DNA of 39,061 nucleotides from positions 1 to 39,061 of the forward strand of contig DEQW01000008.1 of the NCBI GenBank assembly GCA_002360635.1. The letters run 5' to 3'. The translations under genes and the position numbers were made by a program. Each line of letters begins with the position of its first letter. The first letter of the stretch is position 1. Shown here piece by piece: positions 35,456 to 39,061 of this stretch. The notes under the pieces are model-generated. The model was not told the origin of the DNA, made no database searches, and saw only the letters and a list, made by a program, of their open reading frames with translations. This stretch comes from Flavobacteriaceae bacterium UBA3356 (GTDB lineage: Bacteria > Bacteroidota > Bacteroidia > Flavobacteriales > Flavobacteriaceae).

Positions 35456-35875
35456 TTAATCAATCAACCTGTCAAATGTTGAGTAGATAAATTTAGTGGA
35501 CAGCGAGTCTTGAACAATGTCAAATTTTAGGTTAGTGAATTCTGCGCCTCTACGACCAACTCCTTTTTTCTTCCTAATATTTTCCATTTTATCCCAATGG
35601 TTCATTGATAGATGCAGTATAGCACACAATCCTCCGCCTTGAATGTGGAAATATAAGGATTCATTTCCATTTTGCTTTTCATACTTCTGAAGCCAGTATG
35701 TCAATTCCTCTTGGTCAATTTTATCTAATTGCCTTACCAATTCATCTTTATATTTTTTTGAATTAGGACTGTTGTTTTCAAATATTGGATTTTCGTTATT
35801 ACATCTCGGTCGGTCACACGATACAACACAAGTTGTCAACAGAAATATAAGTGTATAAACTAAAATGCTTTTCAT
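35456..35875 (-). CDS. Hypothetical lipoprotein
   Basis: A 139-residue protein with a lipoprotein signal, MKSILVYTLIFLLTTCVVSC (Cys20). The mature part is charged, with a KYKDELVRQLDKIDQEELTYWLQKYEK helix-rich section (about 40-66; shown here in part), a glycine-rich QGGGLCAI and a C-terminal beta stretch. I do not recognise a family. It is preceded on its 5' side by a long imperfect palindrome (35887-36000) and lies in the cassette-like region. Confidence 0.65.
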   Translation of the reverse strand: MKSILVYTLIFLLTTCVVSCDRPRCNNENPIFENNSPNSKKYKDELVRQLDKIDQEELTYWLQKYEKQNGNESLYFHIQGGGLCAILHLSMNHWDKMENIRKKKGVGRRGAEFTNLKFDIVQDSLSTKFIYSTFDRLID

Positions 35876-35886
35876 TTTATAAATAA

Positions 35887-36000
35887 GCTATGGCGTTACT
35901 TTGCGTTGTTAGTTACGGCTATAAATTTAGTGTTTTTCAGTTGGGCACTGTCTTAGCAATTCCGAGTGGATTCGGACGCATTCGAATCCGCCATAACTGC
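35887..36000. repeat. Imperfect palindrome between small accessory genes (A)
   Basis: Outer arms TATGGCG (35889-35895) and CGCCATA (35989-35995) and inner arms TGCGT (35902-35906) and ACGCA (35976-35980) pair across the region, with unpaired spacers of 6 and 8 nt between them. A competing local hairpin, GGATTCG/CGAATCC, lies at 35968-35989. The two-stem-with-spacer layout resembles palindrome B at 36281-36410. Confidence 0.55.
35894..35918 (+). repeat. Direct repeat copy 1
   Basis: CGTTA (35894), TGCGTT (35902-35907) and TTAGTTACGG (35909-35918) recur in the same order at 36021-36056 with different spacing. The two copies flank most of palindrome A. Confidence 0.5.
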
Positions 36001-36006
36001 AGTTAT
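35993..36006. repeat. 14-bp perfect palindrome
   Basis: ATAACTGCAGTTAT is a perfect dyad at the outer edge of palindrome A, between the small membrane protein and the hypothetical lipoprotein genes. Its role is unknown. Confidence 0.6.
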
Positions 36007-36020
36007 ATATTGTTTTGGCA

Positions 36021-36056
36021 CGTTATTTAGTGCGTTCATAAGTTTATTAGTTACGG
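36021..36056 (+). repeat. Direct repeat copy 2
   Basis: CGTTA (36021-36025), TGCGTT (36031-36036) and TTAGTTACGG (36047-36056) repeat the words of copy 1 in the same order. This copy abuts the 3' end of the 61-codon membrane protein gene. Confidence 0.5.
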
Positions 36057-36058
36057 TT

Positions 36059-36244
36059 TTATAAGTTCCACCCTCTAATTAGTGTGACAATCCCTATAAT
36101 AATAAAAATAATTCCTCCTGCATACCCGCGCAAAGTCATTATTTTATCCCAAGAATTATCGATTTTTGGTCTTTTCATTTTATATGAGTAAACTATAGAA
36201 GCAAATCCGATAATGATCATAAGTATACTCCAAAAAATTTCCAT
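36059..36244 (-). CDS. Tiny two-helix membrane protein
   Basis: A 61-residue protein with two hydrophobic helices (about 4-22 and 42-58) around a basic loop (KMKRPKIDNSWDKIMTLRG). The ATG at 36244 and the clean membrane pattern support a real gene, but it is short and I recognise no family. It lies between palindromes A and B, as if it were the single gene of a cassette. Confidence 0.6.
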   Translation of the reverse strand: MEIFWSILMIIIGFASIVYSYKMKRPKIDNSWDKIMTLRGYAGGIIFIIIGIVTLIRGWNL

Positions 36245-36280
36245 TAATGAATTGATTGTTTGTGTTTTGAGTTATATGCT

Positions 36281-36410
36281 GCAACGTGATTGTGTAAGGA
36301 TAGTTGCGTGTGCAAGCCACTAACTTACTAAAAATGGAACGAACCTGAGGAAAATCCGCAGGATTTTCCGAGTAGGCAAGAACCAAGCAATTATTTTTAC
36401 ACGGTGTTGC
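36281..36410. repeat. 130-bp imperfect palindrome between small accessory genes (B)
   Basis: Outer arms GCAAC (36281-36285) and GTTGC (36406-36410), then spacers of 6 and 3 nt, then inner arms GTGTAA (36292-36297) and TTACAC (36397-36402). At the centre-right is a strong local hairpin, GGAAAATCC/GGATTTTCC (36349-36369) with a 3-nt loop. The layout (outer stem, unpaired spacer, inner stem, variable middle) is like that of integron attC sites, but the ends do not match the RYYYAAC/GTTRRRY consensus. Confidence 0.6.
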
Positions 36411-36415
36411 CCACA
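36406..36415 (+). repeat. Inverted boundary repeat, 3' side of the 323-residue gene
   Basis: GTTGCCCACA, eight bases outside the stop codon of the gene at 36423-37394; its inverted copy lies at 37397-37406, two bases before the start codon. The first five bases are also an arm of palindrome B. Confidence 0.65.
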
Positions 36416-36422
36416 GTATTTT

Positions 36423-37394
36423 TTAATCAGTTGCTTTTCCCTGTAATTTAATTGGTTGTATTCCAACAACTTTATTTTTATTGTCAAATATTATTTTAAT
36501 CAGTTCATTTGGCGGATTAGATACGTCATTTTTGTATTTAAATTGAAGCATTGCAAAAATACTTCCATCGAGTCCAGCTTGAATTCCGCTGTAAACCAAT
36601 TCTATAGCTCTGTCAAAATCCAAATTTTCAATTAATATATTCAATTGTTCATCCGTGACTGATTGTTTAATCAAATCTGACAGATATTCTTTTGATTTGA
36701 CTAACTCATTTTGGCTCAAAGTCCGTAAAAAATTTTTGGATAACATTTGAAGGCTATCAATTCTTTTTTTATCGAGTTTAGGAGTTTCTTTTTCAATTTT
36801 TTTAGTATTCTTTACGAAAAGTCGAATGCGATGTGTTGGGTTGCTAGTGACCATACCTTTTTTCTCGTAATAGTTCGAAAGAACAGTATACATTTCGATT
36901 TCTGTACTATCATTTGGTTTCCATAAATCACTTTTCTTCAGACCACCTTTGTCATTAATCAAATCTAACTTGCTTAAGTCTCCCTTATCCTCAATACTTG
37001 CTCCAAACTTTTCTGAAATAGTACTTTTGATTGATAGATATTTTTCTATTAATGCTTTTTGAAACTCTAATGATTGTCTGTTGTTGCTTTTTTTATCAAA
37101 GTTATATACATCCCATTCGTACCAAATTTCTTTTAAGGTCGAATCTTTTTTGTATTCATATTGGACAATTAAATCTGGAATATTTTTTTCTTTTCTGCGA
37201 AAACTAATTGGTTGAATTTCACTCATAGAGTAATAAGATTCATTTGGGATTTTTTCACTCCCCAAGCTATCTTCAATTTGCCTAATTTCCGAAATATTTT
37301 TTTCGTGTATATTAAAAATGAATTCTTGTCCGAAAATTGTATTTCCGACTAATAAAATTCCAAAAGTTACAATAATTCTCAAAGCTTTTCTCAT
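36423..37394 (-). CDS. Hypothetical exported protein
   Basis: A 323-residue protein with a signal peptide (MRKALRIIVTFGILLVGNTIFGQ in two parts: basic start, hydrophobic core, cut near residue 22). The mature protein is lysine-rich, with predicted helices (LEFQKALIEKYLSIKSTISEKF region, about 129-150) and a C-terminal domain with QLNILIENLDFDRAIELVY (about 253-271). I recognise no family. The inverted repeat GTTGCCCACA flanks it closely on both sides. The IS element sits about 12 bp upstream of its ATG and has probably cut it off from its promoter. Confidence 0.65.
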   Translation of the reverse strand: MRKALRIIVTFGILLVGNTIFGQEFIFNIHEKNISEIRQIEDSLGSEKIPNESYYSMSEIQPISFRRKEKNIPDLIVQYEYKKDSTLKEIWYEWDVYNFDKKSNNRQSLEFQKALIEKYLSIKSTISEKFGASIEDKGDLSKLDLINDKGGLKKSDLWKPNDSTEIEMYTVLSNYYEKKGMVTSNPTHRIRLFVKNTKKIEKETPKLDKKRIDSLQMLSKNFLRTLSQNELVKSKEYLSDLIKQSVTDEQLNILIENLDFDRAIELVYSGIQAGLDGSIFAMLQFKYKNDVSNPPNELIKIIFDNKNKVVGIQPIKLQGKATD

Positions 37395-37396
37395 AT

Positions 37397-37406
37397 TGTG
37401 GGCAAC
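37397..37406 (-). repeat. Inverted boundary repeat, 5' side of the 323-residue gene
   Basis: TGTGGGCAAC, the inverted copy of GTTGCCCACA at 36406-36415. It touches the left end of the IS1182-type element. Confidence 0.65.
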
Positions 37407-37425
37407 GTCAGTCTGTCTAATAACC
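37407..37425 (+). repeat. IS terminal inverted repeat, left
   Basis: GTCAGTCTGTCTAATAACC. It differs from the reverse complement of the right end only at position 6 (T for A). Confidence 0.9.
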
Positions 37426-37467
37426 CTGCCGTGATTTTATAGTATCAACTAAAATACAGGTTTTGCC

Positions 37468-38982
37468 TTAAACCGGTACAAGGATTTTATTTTTTGTGTT
37501 TCGGGTTTTAATAAGCTTTAATTGGTTCATAATTGATCTTACAGCAACCATAAGAGCTATATAGTTTTGGTAAATACTGCTATTGCTTTGTTTTAGCAGG
37601 TTCCATATCCTTTTAAGATTATAGGCTATAAATATAAGTCCCATATCTGCTGCGGCTCGCTGCTTGGTTTTTTTGGTAATGATGTGATCAAAGCCCCACT
37701 GCCTTTTCATGGTTCCGTAAGGATGTTCGACAATCGCTTGCCTTTTTTTATACGCTTGTGGATTGTGCAAGACCCTTTCTGCATTTTTTTCTATGTACCC
37801 TTGGAACTCGCTTCTTTGCAGTACTTTTCCATTGATTTTTGAGGTAGTGCACAAGGCTCTTACTGGGCAATTTTTACATTTGCTGGTCTTGTATTGCTTA
37901 AAGCGATAGTTGCGCCCTTTGTAAGTGCTGCCATTGCTCTTGAGTGTGTTTCCCTGCGGACAGGTATAGGTATCCTTTTCTTTGTCGTAACCAAAATGTT
38001 CTGAGTTGTAATCTGGATTAGGTGCTTGCGAGGCCCTGCCTATGCCTGGGATGGCAACGAGTGTTTCTATCCCCAGATAATCTGCTGTTTTAAATTCACT
38101 CCCTGTGTGATATCCCTTGTCATAAAGTGCGGTAAATGTGTTTGTCCTCAAAATGGTTTTGGCCCTTTGTAACATCAGTCCCATTGCCTTGGAGTCATTT
38201 TTATTGGTCACCAGATAATCGAACGGGATATTGTTTTTAGCATCCACAGTGGACTGTACACAATAGGCCACTTCAGTGATGTTGTTTCGCACGATCAAGT
38301 GCCTGCTGTCTGGGTCTGAGGTTGATATTTGAGACTGGCCGGATTCTCTGAGCTGTTTGTCAAGTCGCTTATATTGGTTTCTTCGTCCTTGGTGTTTGTC
38401 TATATCTTTCTTTATTTCCTCCTTTTCATCCTCAGTTTCGCTCTGGTCGAGTGCCTTGTTGTACTGCTCCAGCTTGTTGTCAATATAATCTATATGGCGC
38501 TGTATCTTCTTTTGGTTCAAATTGTTCTTTTTACTGTTTTGTGCCCTGAACTTAGTGCTGTCACCTGCTATGAGCGTTGCGCCAATAAGCCCAAAGTTTC
38601 TGGCGATCTGTACGGTAGCAAAAAACACCTTCTTAATGGCCTTGGGGTTGTCCTTTCTAAAGTTACTAATGGTGTTGTGGTCTGGCGCAAGGGATTCCAA
38701 TAGCCACATGACTTCTATGTTTCTCCGACATTCCTTTTCTAGTTGGCGAGAAGAACGTACACGGTTCATATACCCGTAGATGTAGAGTTTTAAAAGTAGG
38801 GATGGATGATAGGCGGGCGGTCCGTTCTCAATATGGTCCAAGCGGAATCCGAGTTCTGCCAAATCTAATTGATTTACAAATTGATCAATGGCCCTCACAC
38901 TGTTATCAGTGTCAATGGAGTCCTCCAATGAGATGGGAAAAAGAGAGGTTTGCTTACGGTCCTTTCCAAGTATGTATTTCAT
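37468..38982 (-). CDS. IS1182 family transposase
   Basis: An intact DDE transposase of 504 residues from the ATG at 38982; the frame is open to a TTG at 38997 that adds only five residues. The N-terminal DUF772-type domain (about 15-110) is followed by Asp141 (AGDSTKF), a charged coiled-coil stretch (about 155-215), Asp288 (LYDKGYH), a Cys cluster (CPxG near 341; KCKNCPVRALC near 368-378) and Glu419 (VEHPYGTMKRQWG). All three catalytic residues are present, so the element may be active. Confidence 0.93.
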   Translation of the reverse strand: MKYILGKDRKQTSLFPISLEDSIDTDNSVRAIDQFVNQLDLAELGFRLDHIENGPPAYHPSLLLKLYIYGYMNRVRSSRQLEKECRRNIEVMWLLESLAPDHNTISNFRKDNPKAIKKVFFATVQIARNFGLIGATLIAGDSTKFRAQNSKKNNLNQKKIQRHIDYIDNKLEQYNKALDQSETEDEKEEIKKDIDKHQGRRNQYKRLDKQLRESGQSQISTSDPDSRHLIVRNNITEVAYCVQSTVDAKNNIPFDYLVTNKNDSKAMGLMLQRAKTILRTNTFTALYDKGYHTGSEFKTADYLGIETLVAIPGIGRASQAPNPDYNSEHFGYDKEKDTYTCPQGNTLKSNGSTYKGRNYRFKQYKTSKCKNCPVRALCTTSKINGKVLQRSEFQGYIEKNAERVLHNPQAYKKRQAIVEHPYGTMKRQWGFDHIITKKTKQRAAADMGLIFIAYNLKRIWNLLKQSNSSIYQNYIALMVAVRSIMNQLKLIKTRNTKNKILVPV

Positions 38983-39041
38983 TGCATGAAGATACAAAAA
39001 ACCAAAAAGATGACCATGAAAATTTTTCTAAAAATAAATGA

Positions 39042-39060
39042 GGTTATTAGACAGTCTGAC
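39042..39060 (-). repeat. IS terminal inverted repeat, right
   Basis: GGTTATTAGACAGTCTGAC, the inverted partner of the repeat at 37407-37425, ending one base before the window edge. Confidence 0.9.
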
Positions 39061-39061
39061 G

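Larger units (their letters stand above)
37407..39060. mobile_element. Complete IS1182-family insertion sequence (1654 bp)
   Basis: Bounded by 19-bp terminal inverted repeats that match at 18 of 19 positions, with one intact transposase gene filling most of the element. The bases just outside both repeats (C at 37406, G at 39061) are also complementary, so the repeat may be 20 bp. The right flank is outside the window, so a target duplication cannot be checked. Length and single-ORF layout fit the IS1182 family. Confidence 0.9.

Noticed and set aside
36281..36410. True integron attC site
   Set aside because: The layout is similar, but the ends do not match RYYYAAC/GTTRRRY and no integrase gene is in the window; kept only as a hypothesis.
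38329..38703. Plus-strand frames within the IS element
   Set aside because: They are the antisense of an intact transposase and have no recognisable product.

Overview
The window is AT-rich, densely packed chromosomal DNA from a member of the Bacteroidota, almost certainly a marine-type Flavobacteriaceae. The evidence is a hybrid two-component sensor with a beta-propeller input, a TonB receptor paired with a DUF4249 lipoprotein, a CAL67264-type membrane protein, a monomeric NADP isocitrate dehydrogenase, a remnant of a type IX secretion sorting domain, several TTG starts and an IS1182-type element. Ribosome binding sites are weak or absent before most genes, as is usual in this phylum. No rRNA, tRNA or CRISPR array was seen.

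Layout. Bases 1-50 hold the terminator of a gene to the left. Bases 77-8131 (minus strand) carry a thermolysin-like lipoprotein protease with a small lipoprotein gene, a 1304-residue one-protein signalling system, and murQ coupled to a small membrane protein gene. Bases 8168-11338 hold the DUF4249 lipoprotein and its TonB receptor. A 13-bp bidirectional terminator separates them from icd. Then come an AhpD-like gene, tatC and a KdsD-type isomerase as an overlapping operon. recQ, a GNAT gene, a solo HsdR-N nuclease-like gene, holA and doxX follow.

Bases 20828-26006 are a menaquinone region: menA, a UPF0173 hydrolase, a frameshifted four-helix-bundle gene, menC, a CPBP protease and menE. MenC makes O-succinylbenzoate, MenE activates it with CoA, and MenA prenylates the later naphthoate; menD, menB and others lie elsewhere. 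Next are a VWA/YfbK-like protein with its terminator, an M24 peptidase, a degenerate DUF2927-like protein, an acyl-CoA carboxylase beta subunit, CAL67264, DinB, ettA and a lipoprotein.

The right end (about 34.9-39.06 kb) is different. It holds small minus-strand genes without clear homologues: two predicted exported or lipoproteins and one tiny membrane protein. Long imperfect palindromes separate them, a T9SS sorting-domain fragment lies beside them, and a complete IS1182-type element fills the end of the window. This looks like an accessory, cassette-like gene region and is the most interesting part. Other points of note are a sensor kinase with an altered ATP-binding G1 box, a RecQ lacking the zinc-binding cysteines, and a long perfect inverted repeat upstream of icd.
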